In this document: positions 1 to 5,466 of the stretch, one piece after another
How positions within the stretch are numbered: the first letter of the stretch is position 1
Layout: each line of letters starts with the position of its first letter
NCBI GenBank assembly: GCA_028710385.1
Contig: JAQTUC010000076.1
Span: forward strand, 1 to 7,154
Direction: 5' to 3'
Length of the DNA stretch: 7,154 bases
Origin: Candidatus Omnitrophota bacterium
GTDB taxonomy: Bacteria > Omnitrophota > Gorgyraeia > Duberdicusellales > 4484-171
The notes under the pieces: model-generated
Databases searched by the model: none
What the model saw: the letters and a program-made list of their open reading frames with translations, nothing else
What the model was told of the DNA's origin: nothing
Translations under genes and position numbers: made by a program

Positions 1-807
1 AGCAGGCGGATTTTTGTCCCATTTTATGGACTCAAGATAATCTCTTACAAACTGCTTATCGTAGCTTGCCTGTGCATATCCCGGCTTAAACTGCGCCTTT
101 GGCCAGAAACGGGAGGAATCCGGCGTGAGCACCTCATCTATAAGAATAATTTTATCGTTGTCAAAACCGAATTCAAATTTTGTATCTGCTATGATTATGC
201 CTTTTTTATCGGCATAATCAGCGCATTTTTTATAAATTTTAAGGCTTGCTTCTTTTAGAAAAGCGCTTGTTTTCGCCCCAAGCTTTTCTTCCATATAGTT
301 ACTGGTAACGTTAATATCGTGTCCCACTTCCTCTTTTGTCGCCGGTGTAAATATAGGCTCGGGCAGTTTATCGCTTTCTTTAAGCCCTGCCGGCAACTTT
401 ATACCGCAGATACTCTGCGATTGCTTATATTCTTTAAACCCTGAACCGGCAAGATACCCACGGACAACGCACTCAAAAGAAATAGGTTTGGTTTTTTTAA
501 CAAGCATTGAGCGGTTGGCGAGTATACCGCTGTATTTTTTTAGAATCTGCGGATACTCGTCAATGTTTGCGGTTATCAGATGGTTTGGAATTATATCTTT
601 TACAAAATCAAACCAGAAAACCGATATCTTGTTTAAAACTGCGCCTTTATTCGGTATTGCATTAGGAAGAATTACGTCAAACGCGGAAATTCTGTCGGTT
701 GAAACAACAAGCAGGCAATCTTCAACTTCATAAACATCGCGCACTTTGCCGCGCCTGAAAAGTTTTAAATCCGGAAAATCCGTATGTAATACTTCTTTTG
801 CGCTCAT
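1..807 (-). CDS. purC: SAICAR synthase (phosphoribosylaminoimidazole-succinocarboxamide synthase), 3' end cut by window
   Basis: The enzyme joins CAIR and aspartate using ATP to make SAICAR in cytosolic de novo purine synthesis. I translated 269 codons with no stop, and the frame runs straight off position 1, so the C-terminus is missing. Visible family motifs are GKVRDVYE (residues 20-27), STDRISAFDV (36-45), ECVVRGYLAGSG (112-123), PEPIFTPATKEEVGHD (149-164), IIIADTKFEFG (204-214) and LIDEVLTPDSSRFWP (222-236). These cover the ATP site and the substrate site. The length already exceeds the short E. coli type (about 237 residues), so this is the longer form near 300 residues, and perhaps 25-35 residues are lost. 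The ATG at 807-805 directly follows the pckG stop TAA (810-808) with no gap. Its ribosome site must lie inside the end of pckG, where only a weak purine stretch is seen, so translational coupling is likely (inference). Confidence 0.97.
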   Translation of the reverse strand, partial: MSAKEVLHTDFPDLKLFRRGKVRDVYEVEDCLLVVSTDRISAFDVILPNAIPNKGAVLNKISVFWFDFVKDIIPNHLITANIDEYPQILKKYSGILANRSMLVKKTKPISFECVVRGYLAGSGFKEYKQSQSICGIKLPAGLKESDKLPEPIFTPATKEEVGHDINVTSNYMEEKLGAKTSAFLKEASLKIYKKCADYADKKGIIIADTKFEFGFDNDKIILIDEVLTPDSSRFWPKAQFKPGYAQASYDKQFVRDYLESIKWDKNPPA

Positions 808-2580
808 TTAGCTTTTCAATTTCTTTTCCAGAATATCAAATTCGTCGTGCAGCTCACGAGGCATATGATTGCCGAATTTTTCAAAAAATTCCTCTGCTTC
901 TTTCAACTCTGCATCCCATTGCCCCTCGTCTATTGAAAAAACTTTTTCCATATTTCCGCGGCTCACTTTAAGCCCTTCCATATCAAAACTTCCAAGGTCA
1001 GGCACCAGGCCTATGTGCGTTTCATTGGCTTTTGCTTTATTTTTTGTCCTTTCAATTACCCATTTAAGCACTCTTATATTTTCGCCGAAACCCGGCCAGA
1101 GGAATTTTCCGTTTTCATCCTTTCTGAACCAGTTTACGAAAAATATTTTCGGAGGATTTTTAAGGGTTTTACCCATTTTAAGCCAGTGGCCGAAATAATC
1201 GCCCATATTGTATCCGCAGAAAGGAAGCATCGCCATAGGGTCTCTGCGTAACACCCCTACTTTTCCCGCGGCTGCGGCTGTTGTTTCAGAACCCATCATT
1301 GCACCCGAAAAAACTCCGTGATCCCAGTCAAAACTTTCATATACAAGCGGAAGCAGACTTGAACGCCTGCCGCCTAAAATTATTCCTGAAATAGGAACGC
1401 CTTTAGGATTATCAAATTCCCTGGAAAGCGTTGAACACTGGTTTATTGAAACCGTAAAGCGCGAATTTGGATGCGCGGCTTTTGGCGTGGTCGCTTTATC
1501 AAATTTATTCCCCTGCCAATCCAGCAAATTTGCCGGATAGTCTTTTGTCAAATCTTCCCACCAGGGCTCATTAGTATCCGCATTAACAGCCGTATTAGTA
1601 AAAATTGTAGGATAAAATGTTCCTGCTTTAAGCGTATCAATCATACAGGGATTTGTGTTGTAAGCTGTTCCCGGAGCAACTCCGAAAAATCCTGCTTCAG
1701 GATTTAAAGCCCAAAGCCTTCCGTCTTCTCCAACGCGAAGCCAGGCTATATCGTCTCCCAATGTCCATATTTTATAACCGGGTAAGCTTGAGCGAAGCAT
1801 TGCAAGGTTTGTTTTTCCACAGGCGCTTGGAAGAGCAGCAACCAGGTAATCAACGTTACCCTTGGGGTCTTCAACTCCAATTATAATCATATGCTCGGCA
1901 AGCCAGCCTTCCTTATAACCAAGGTATGAAGCAAGCCTGAGCGATATACATTTTTTACCAAGCAACGCATTCCCTCCGTAGCCTGAGCCGACGCTCCAAA
2001 CCATGCCTTCTTCGGGAAAATGCATTATAAATCTGCGGGCCGGGTCAAGGTCTCCTATTGAATGCAAGCCTTTTATAAAATCGCCCTTATCGCCGATATG
2101 TTTAAGCGCTGCCTGGCCCATTCTTGTCATAATGCGCATACTTACTGCGACGTAGCTTACATCAGTTACCTGTACGCAGAATTTTGCAAAAGGAGATTCG
2201 GGATTTCCCATAACAAAAGGAAGAACATACATAGTTCTGCCGCGCATGCAACCGCGGGAAAGCTTTGTCATCGCTTCTTTAGCTTCGTTAGGCGCCATCC
2301 AGTTATTGTTTGGCCCTGTTATTTCTTTTGAGGAATGGCAGACGAAAGTTAAATTTTCAGTGCGTGCGACGTCCGAAGGATGACTCCTGTGCAGGTATGC
2401 ATTAGGCCACAATTTCTGATTTAATTCATAAAATACAGGCTTTCCGTTGATTTTTTCCTCTTTTATACCGCGCTCAATAATCCAGCGCGCTTCCTTGTCT
2501 GAGCCATCGCACCAGTGGATATCGCGCGGTTCGGTTAATTTTGCTACTTCTTCAACCCATTTTTGGACAGCGTTTGCCAT
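808..2580 (-). CDS. pckG: Phosphoenolpyruvate carboxykinase, GTP-dependent
   Basis: This 590-residue protein interconverts oxaloacetate + GTP and PEP + CO2 + GDP (EC 4.1.1.32). It serves gluconeogenesis, or in many fermenting anaerobes CO2 fixation towards oxaloacetate and succinate. Motifs seen: HRSHPSDVARTEN (64-76), GPNNNW (89-94), GSGYGGNALLGKKC (198-211), the P-loop PSACGKTN (251-258) with the GTP-class reactive Cys254, LGDDIAW (274-280) with the metal-binding aspartates, GFFGVAPGT (297-305), GGRRSS (403-408) and FCGYNMGDYFGHW (454-466). The length matches the GTP family, and the ATP-type enzyme has different motifs, so the class is secure. Its ATG has an upstream AAGGA (2586-2590) at 5-nt spacing. 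A perfect -10 box lies about 70 bp upstream. It abuts purC with zero spacing, suggesting a two-gene transcript. Confidence 0.98.
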   Translation of the reverse strand: MANAVQKWVEEVAKLTEPRDIHWCDGSDKEARWIIERGIKEEKINGKPVFYELNQKLWPNAYLHRSHPSDVARTENLTFVCHSSKEITGPNNNWMAPNEAKEAMTKLSRGCMRGRTMYVLPFVMGNPESPFAKFCVQVTDVSYVAVSMRIMTRMGQAALKHIGDKGDFIKGLHSIGDLDPARRFIMHFPEEGMVWSVGSGYGGNALLGKKCISLRLASYLGYKEGWLAEHMIIIGVEDPKGNVDYLVAALPSACGKTNLAMLRSSLPGYKIWTLGDDIAWLRVGEDGRLWALNPEAGFFGVAPGTAYNTNPCMIDTLKAGTFYPTIFTNTAVNADTNEPWWEDLTKDYPANLLDWQGNKFDKATTPKAAHPNSRFTVSINQCSTLSREFDNPKGVPISGIILGGRRSSLLPLVYESFDWDHGVFSGAMMGSETTAAAAGKVGVLRRDPMAMLPFCGYNMGDYFGHWLKMGKTLKNPPKIFFVNWFRKDENGKFLWPGFGENIRVLKWVIERTKNKAKANETHIGLVPDLGSFDMEGLKVSRGNMEKVFSIDEGQWDAELKEAEEFFEKFGNHMPRELHDEFDILEKKLKS

Positions 2581-2649
2581 ATTTTTCCTTTCTTTTACAA
2601 TTTTGCTATTTTTTTTGACAAAACCTTATTCCATTTAAGAATAGCGTGT

Positions 2650-2678
2650 ATTATAAAAAAATCAAGCAGAAATTTAAA
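2650..2678 (-). promoter_or_regulatory. Candidate sigma-70 promoter for pckG-purC
   Basis: Reading the minus strand, a perfect TATAAT lies at 2655-2650. It is preceded by a 17-nt spacer and TTTAAA at 2678-2673, a 4 of 6 match to TTGACA. The implied start near 2643 gives a leader of about 60 nt before pckG. The region is AT-rich, so chance matches are easy. The perfect -10 box and correct spacing support the call, but no start site is shown. Confidence 0.45.
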
Positions 2679-2690
2679 AAAATGAGTTTT

Positions 2691-2771
2691 ATCCCGTTAG
2701 AAAATGCCGGATTCTATCCTAACAATACAACGAATTTAAGGCCCGATACCGTACTGGTTTTCTAACGGGAT
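2691..2771. repeat. 81-bp MITE-like element with perfect 14-bp terminal inverted repeats
   Basis: The left end, 2691-2704 (ATCCCGTTAGAAAA), is the exact reverse complement of the right end, 2758-2771. Between them are 53 nt of non-coding sequence. TTT directly flanks both outer ends (2688-2690 and 2772-2774), which could be a short target duplication or simply AT-rich context. The right end stops one base before the stop codon of the split-barrel gene, and the left end lies just upstream of the pckG promoter. No U-tract follows the arms, so a normal terminator is unlikely. There is no coding capacity, and only one copy is visible here. Confidence 0.55.
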
Positions 2772-2772
2772 T

Positions 2773-3246
2773 TTAGAGGGGTATTTTTTTAAGCTGGCTG
2801 GGCGTTAAATCAACTATACTTTCAACATCTACCTCTATGAGATATTCCGGATGCGGAAATTTCGCTTCAGGGTGATGGCCTGATTTTTTATAATCTTTAA
2901 CGCTTTTTATAAGCCTTTTTGAAATTCTGCCGATTAACCGTTCTTCCCATGTTTTAATAACATGGTTTTCAATCTTGCTTCTCTCTACAATTTTGGCTTT
3001 CCCTTTAAGGGTGTAGCCCATAAACATATTTTCATCCACAGAAGTTATGCTTATTGTAGGGTTTTTTTGCAGGTTTTTAAAGGTCTGCGCCTTGTATAAG
3101 TCTATCAGAAAAATTTTTCCTTTTCTTTCCATCCCGACAATGCCTTTTGCGGCGCAATGGATTCCTCCGTCTTCGTCAAGGGTAGAAACAATGCTGAAAC
3201 TCTGCCTCTCAAGAAAATTTATTAAATCATCCGATAATGTTTTCAT
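2773..3246 (-). CDS. Pyridoxamine 5'-phosphate oxidase family protein (FMN-binding split barrel)
   Basis: This 157-residue single-domain protein resembles the PNPOx-like split-barrel flavoproteins, many of which bind FMN, F420 or haem and have unknown substrates. Visible family features are the opening strand with STLDEDG (21-27), the AAKGIVGM stretch (32-39), NLQKNP (58-63) following the FMN-phosphate-contact region, and GYTLKGKAKI (77-86). The C-terminal third is basic and His-rich (GHHPEAKFPHPE, 123-134) and ends in a strand typical of the barrel. True PdxH is longer (about 210-220 residues) with a distinct C-terminal motif, so vitamin B6 synthesis should not be assumed. An in-frame stop lies just upstream of the ATG, so the start is secure. 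No Shine-Dalgarno sequence is seen, because the leader is occupied by octamer repeats. Its place beside a disulfide reductase fits a redox role (inference). Confidence 0.82.
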   Translation of the reverse strand: MKTLSDDLINFLERQSFSIVSTLDEDGGIHCAAKGIVGMERKGKIFLIDLYKAQTFKNLQKNPTISITSVDENMFMGYTLKGKAKIVERSKIENHVIKTWEERLIGRISKRLIKSVKDYKKSGHHPEAKFPHPEYLIEVDVESIVDLTPSQLKKIPL

Positions 3247-3252
3247 ATTCTG

Positions 3253-3345
3253 GTTGTTATGCTATCGGGTTAATATGTTGTTAGGTTTTAAATTTCCTGC
3301 CCATTAACCTATCAACTTAATAACTTATAAACCTATCAACCTAAC
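3253..3345. repeat. Head-to-head tract of degenerate octamers filling the gap between two genes
   Basis: From 3253 to 3292 the plus strand reads as five units of about 8 bp, most beginning GTT, for example GTTAATAT at 3269 and GTTGTTAG at 3277. From 3306 to 3345 it reads as five octamers in the opposite orientation, beginning AACCTATC at 3306 and again at 3330 (exact copies AACCTATCAAC 24 bp apart). The shared consensus in GTT orientation is roughly GTTRATAG. The halves can pair: 3268-3287 with 3306-3325 at about 16 of 20 positions, with an 18-nt loop. The tract starts 6 bp before one start codon and runs over the TAG stop (3343-3341) of the AhpF-like gene. Confidence 0.65.
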
Positions 3346-4255
3346 CCCACTTATGCGTTGACAGATATCTGAATGCAGAGAGCGCTGCTTTAGAGCCTTC
3401 GCCGCAGGCAATTATTATCTGTTTCTCCGGAACTGTTGTGACGTCTCCGGCGGCAAATATTGCGCTTATGCTTGTTGCGTTGTGGCAGTCAACCACTATC
3501 TCCCCGTATTTATTATGTTCGGTAATTTTATCAAACTCCGAATTAGGTATCAACCCGATTTCAATAAATACTCCTTCCACATCCAAAGCCCGGGTTTCAT
3601 TTTCCTTTTCAATTACGATACGTTTCACGAAATTATCACCGGCGATTTCTTTCATCTTTGAATTATTCAGAATTTCTACGTTGCCGCTCTTATTTACATT
3701 TTCAATCATTATATGATCGCCGGTAAGCTGCTGCGTGATGTTTATCATATAAATTTTGGGGCAGATTTTTGTAAGCTGTAAAGCTGCATCAAGCGCGGAA
3801 TTTCCTCCGCCTATGACGGCAACGTTTTTTCCTTTAAATATCGGCGCATCGCAGGTAGCGCAGTAACTTACGCCTTTGTTTTTAAATTCTTTTTCACCGG
3901 GCACATCAAGCATGCGTGGGCGCTTTCCGGTTGCGATAATCGCGGTTTTAGAAATATATTCGCTTTTATTGGTTGTTACTTTTATTAAATCATTTTCTTT
4001 TTTTATGTCATTCACTCCTTCCGGTATATTAAGAGGTGCTGAAAAAGTTTTCATATGCTCTTCAAACTTTAAGGTTAACTCAGGGCCTGTAATAAACTGA
4101 TAGCCGGTATAGTTTTCTATGTCGCCGCTCCATGCCGTCTGGCCTCCTACGTCGTTACTTAAAACCAGAAAATCCATTTTTTTGCGCGCGGCATAAACCG
4201 CGGCTGTTATTCCTGCAGGGCCTGCGCCTAAAATTATTAAATCGTATACTTTCAT
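3341..4255 (-). CDS. AhpF/thioredoxin reductase-like flavoprotein disulfide reductase
   Basis: This 304-residue FAD enzyme should pass electrons from a nicotinamide nucleotide through FAD and a CXXC pair to a small redox protein. Domains in order: FAD motif GAGPAG (10-15), GGQT (37-40), redox centre CATC (132-135), nucleotide motif GGGNSALDAA (149-158), and a C-terminal FAD motif AAGD (268-271) followed by TTVPEKQIIIACGEG. That last stretch resembles the AhpF catalytic half more than classical TrxB. The HRRxxxR motif that binds the NADPH 2'-phosphate in TrxB is absent: after the third strand the sequence is MINITQQLTGD (170-180). NADH use is therefore more likely (inference). The AhpF N-terminal tandem thioredoxin-fold domain is missing, and a stand-alone glutaredoxin lies two genes upstream. 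I chose ATG at 4255. A longer reading begins with GTG at 4285 inside a repeat and adds no conserved residues. No clear ribosome site is seen. Confidence 0.88.
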   Translation of the reverse strand: MKVYDLIILGAGPAGITAAVYAARKKMDFLVLSNDVGGQTAWSGDIENYTGYQFITGPELTLKFEEHMKTFSAPLNIPEGVNDIKKENDLIKVTTNKSEYISKTAIIATGKRPRMLDVPGEKEFKNKGVSYCATCDAPIFKGKNVAVIGGGNSALDAALQLTKICPKIYMINITQQLTGDHIMIENVNKSGNVEILNNSKMKEIAGDNFVKRIVIEKENETRALDVEGVFIEIGLIPNSEFDKITEHNKYGEIVVDCHNATSISAIFAAGDVTTVPEKQIIIACGEGSKAALSAFRYLSTHKWG

Positions 4256-4268
4256 AAACAATTTGTAC

Positions 4269-4328
4269 CACGTATCAGGTAACACGTATCACGTTTTTAG
4301 AAACGTGCTACCTGATACCTGCGACGTG
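4269..4328. repeat. 60-bp imperfect inverted repeat built from heptamers
   Basis: The left arm 4269-4296 and right arm 4301-4328 are complementary at 23 of 28 positions around a 4-nt loop (4297-4300). Each arm divides exactly into four 7-bp units of consensus CASGTAN, for example CACGTAT, CAGGTAA and CACGTTT. The structure therefore combines a short-period direct repeat with an inverted duplication. It lies between the FmdB-like gene and the AhpF-like gene. In transcripts it would form a strong hairpin. No U-run follows on either strand, so simple termination is unlikely. Confidence 0.7.
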
Positions 4329-4350
4329 TGACTTATTATGCATAACTCAA

Positions 4351-4563
4351 TCAATGGCATCCCGAGCAATTCCCGCCTGAGCAGGAACTGCATTTTGAAG
4401 AACCTCTGTCAGATGAGCCTGAAACCCTGAAAGGAGCAAACTGTTTGGCTAAATCAGAGCTTTTGCACTTAGGGCATTTAAGATCCGGCTTATCCTGGCT
4501 CATTCCAACAAGCACGTCAAATTTTTCCATGCATTTGTTGCACTGATAGGTAAAAATAGGCAT
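4351..4563 (-). CDS. FmdB-family zinc ribbon protein
   Basis: This small 70-residue protein has the FmdB pattern: MPIFTYQCNKC at the start (Cys8, Cys11), KCPKCKS in the middle (Cys30, Cys33), then a Ser/Gly/Cys-rich tail. The four cysteines form a zinc ribbon in this family. The family is widespread and is often labelled putative regulatory protein, but its function is not established. The tail carries four more cysteines (58, 61, 66, 69) as two CxxC pairs ending in Cys-His, which could bind a second metal or simply be the low-complexity tail typical of the family. It starts 5 bp after the glutaredoxin stop, with a weak GAAAG ribosome site inside that gene, so the two are co-transcribed. Confidence 0.85.
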   Translation of the reverse strand: MPIFTYQCNKCMEKFDVLVGMSQDKPDLKCPKCKSSDLAKQFAPFRVSGSSDRGSSKCSSCSGGNCSGCH

Positions 4564-4568
4564 GAAAT

Positions 4569-4799
4569 TTATACTTTCAAAAGCTCTTCTATTTTTGCCT
4601 TGTCAAAACCTACTACTATTTTACCGTCTATCACGATTGTAGGAACTCCCATCTGGCCCGAAAGCTTAACCATTTCAGAAAGCGCATTTTTATCCTGGGA
4701 CACGTCTAAATCTTCATAGCTTAAACCCTTGGATGAAAAATACTGCTTAGCAAGCTTGCAATACGGGCAAGTTGGAGTTGAATAAATTTTTATATTCAT
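4569..4799 (-). CDS. Glutaredoxin-like protein, YruB family
   Basis: This 76-residue thioredoxin-fold protein carries the glutaredoxin active site TPTCPYC (residues 8-14, with Cys11 and Cys14). It also has YEDLDVSQD (28-36), the cis-proline loop GVPT (51-54, Pro53) and GFD (64-66). The combination of SGQMGVPTIVIDG with VVGFD is typical of the YruB-type small glutaredoxins rather than GrxA/GrxC. It would shuttle electrons in the cytosol by dithiol exchange. The likely donor is the AhpF-like flavoprotein encoded two genes downstream, and possible acceptors are a peroxiredoxin or other disulfides (inference). It lies 11 bp after the ferritin-like gene and 5 bp before the FmdB-like gene. A strong AGGAGG (4804-4809) precedes its ATG at 4-nt spacing. 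Confidence 0.92.
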   Translation of the reverse strand: MNIKIYSTPTCPYCKLAKQYFSSKGLSYEDLDVSQDKNALSEMVKLSGQMGVPTIVIDGKIVVGFDKAKIEELLKV

Positions 4800-4810
4800 T
4801 TTTCCTCCTT

Positions 4811-5293
4811 TTATTTTTTAAACTTATCCTTAAGAAGCGTCAGCTTAACAAGATGATTTTTTTCCTCATCTATTACTTTATCCAGAACGGGGTGCTGTTC
4901 TGTAAGGACATAACTGCGCAGGGCTGAGTAAGTAAGGATAGATTCTTTTTCTATATAGATACCGAAATCTATCGCTTCCAAATCCGAAACAAACCCTTCT
5001 TTTGTTTTCTTCTCCATAAGCTCCGCAACAAAAATATATCCGGCGGCAATTGCTTTTATGTAAGCATCGTATTCTCCGGGGCTGAATTCATATACTATAT
5101 AATCACCGATATTATCAAGTATGTCCGCAAAAGTTTTCCGGTGAAGTTCTTCCTGGTCTTTTAAATATGCCCATACCTCTGCGATGCCTTTATCTTTTGT
5201 CTTTTTCTCAAGCGCGCCATAAAGTTTTTTTCCGTTTTCCTCAACGCTTATCGCAATCCTTAATATTTCCTGCGGGCTGAATATATTAGACAT
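4811..5293 (-). CDS. Ferritin-like diiron protein, rubrerythrin family without rubredoxin domain
   Basis: The protein is a four-helix bundle with the pattern of erythrin/rubrerythrin diiron proteins. Numbering from the ATG at 5293, candidate ligands are Glu18 in the first helix (ISVEENGKKLY), Glu48 and His51 (EELH), Glu115 or Glu117 (YIEKES) and Glu144 and His147 (EKNH). Two ExxH motifs in the second and fourth helices are the family signature. Rubrerythrins reduce hydrogen peroxide, and related single-domain members may oxidise or store iron. At 160 residues it has no C-terminal rubredoxin domain, so any peroxidase activity would need an external donor such as the rubredoxin at 6654-6815 (inference). 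I chose the ATG at 5293 over the one at 5299, because AGGAGG at 5301-5306 is only 1 nt from the first but 7 nt from the second. It heads a tight trio with the glutaredoxin and FmdB genes. Confidence 0.88.
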   Translation of the reverse strand: MSNIFSPQEILRIAISVEENGKKLYGALEKKTKDKGIAEVWAYLKDQEELHRKTFADILDNIGDYIVYEFSPGEYDAYIKAIAAGYIFVAELMEKKTKEGFVSDLEAIDFGIYIEKESILTYSALRSYVLTEQHPVLDKVIDEEKNHLVKLTLLKDKFKK

Positions 5294-5300
5294 AGACATT

Positions 5301-5306
5301 CCTCCT
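5301..5306 (-). promoter_or_regulatory. Ribosome binding site deciding the ferritin-like start
   Basis: The minus strand reads AGGAGG here. Two in-frame ATGs follow at 5299 and 5293. Spacing of 7 nt favours the second, which removes Met-Ser from the N-terminus of the longer reading. Confidence 0.75.
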
Positions 5307-5337
5307 TAAATAGAGCACATTATTTCTTCAAGCAATG

Positions 5338-5441
5338 AGACTTAGCCGAAACTACTGTTGAGGCTGCAGTCTGATTGCGCAGAAAAGATGATAGTGCGAA
5401 TTGATACTGAGGACGCGATGGATAAGAGCGTCCGAAGTATC
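5338..5441 (+). ncRNA. Candidate structured RNA of three hairpins with repeated tandem G-A mismatches
   Basis: Three hairpins follow one another in the gap between the flavodiiron and ferritin-like genes. Hairpin 1 (5338-5372) pairs AGACT with AGTCT and AGCC with GGCT, then AAC with GTT around loop TACT. Hairpin 2 (5374-5401) pairs ATT with AAT and CGCA with TGCG around a purine-rich loop. Hairpin 3 (5403-5441) pairs GATACT with AGTATC and GGACGC with GCGTCC. On the plus strand, GA faces GA at 5348/5360, 5409/5434 and 5417/5426, the arrangement of stable sheared tandem G-A pairs. On the minus strand these would be TC/TC mismatches, so a plus-strand RNA is the better reading. It matches no family I can name. 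The alternative is a structured leader of the minus-strand ferritin-like gene. Confidence 0.35.
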
Positions 5442-5466
5442 TCTTGTCAATTGATAATATTTGCAT

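Noticed and set aside
488..733. Plus-strand 81-codon open frame
   Set aside because: It is antisense to purC, whose minus-strand frame carries clear SAICAR synthase motifs across this span.
869..1198. Plus-strand open frame of about 109 codons, and similar ones elsewhere in the window
   Set aside because: It is antisense to pckG, has no family features or ribosome site, and is explained by the codon pattern of the real gene.
2691..2771. Rho-independent terminator for the split-barrel gene
   Set aside because: The loop would be 53 nt and no T-run follows either arm on the relevant strand.
3253..3345. CRISPR-like array
   Set aside because: Units are 8 bp, degenerate and adjacent with no unique spacers; half are in reverse orientation.
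4256..4285. Longer form of the AhpF-like protein starting with GTG at 4285
   Set aside because: The extra ten residues are encoded inside the heptamer repeat, have no conserved content, and precede the normal N-terminus (MKVYDLIILGAGPAG) that begins at ATG 4255.
5403..5441. Membership of the TwoAYGGAY RNA class from the ATGGAT in the hairpin 3 loop region
   Set aside because: Only one such loop is present and the other hairpins do not fit that class.
5422..5450. Promoter for the ferritin-like operon (TTGACA at 5450-5445, TCTTAT at 5427-5422, 17-nt spacer)
   Set aside because: The -35 box is perfect but the -10 box matches only 4 of 6 and lies inside hairpin 3. It is possible but not strong enough to list.
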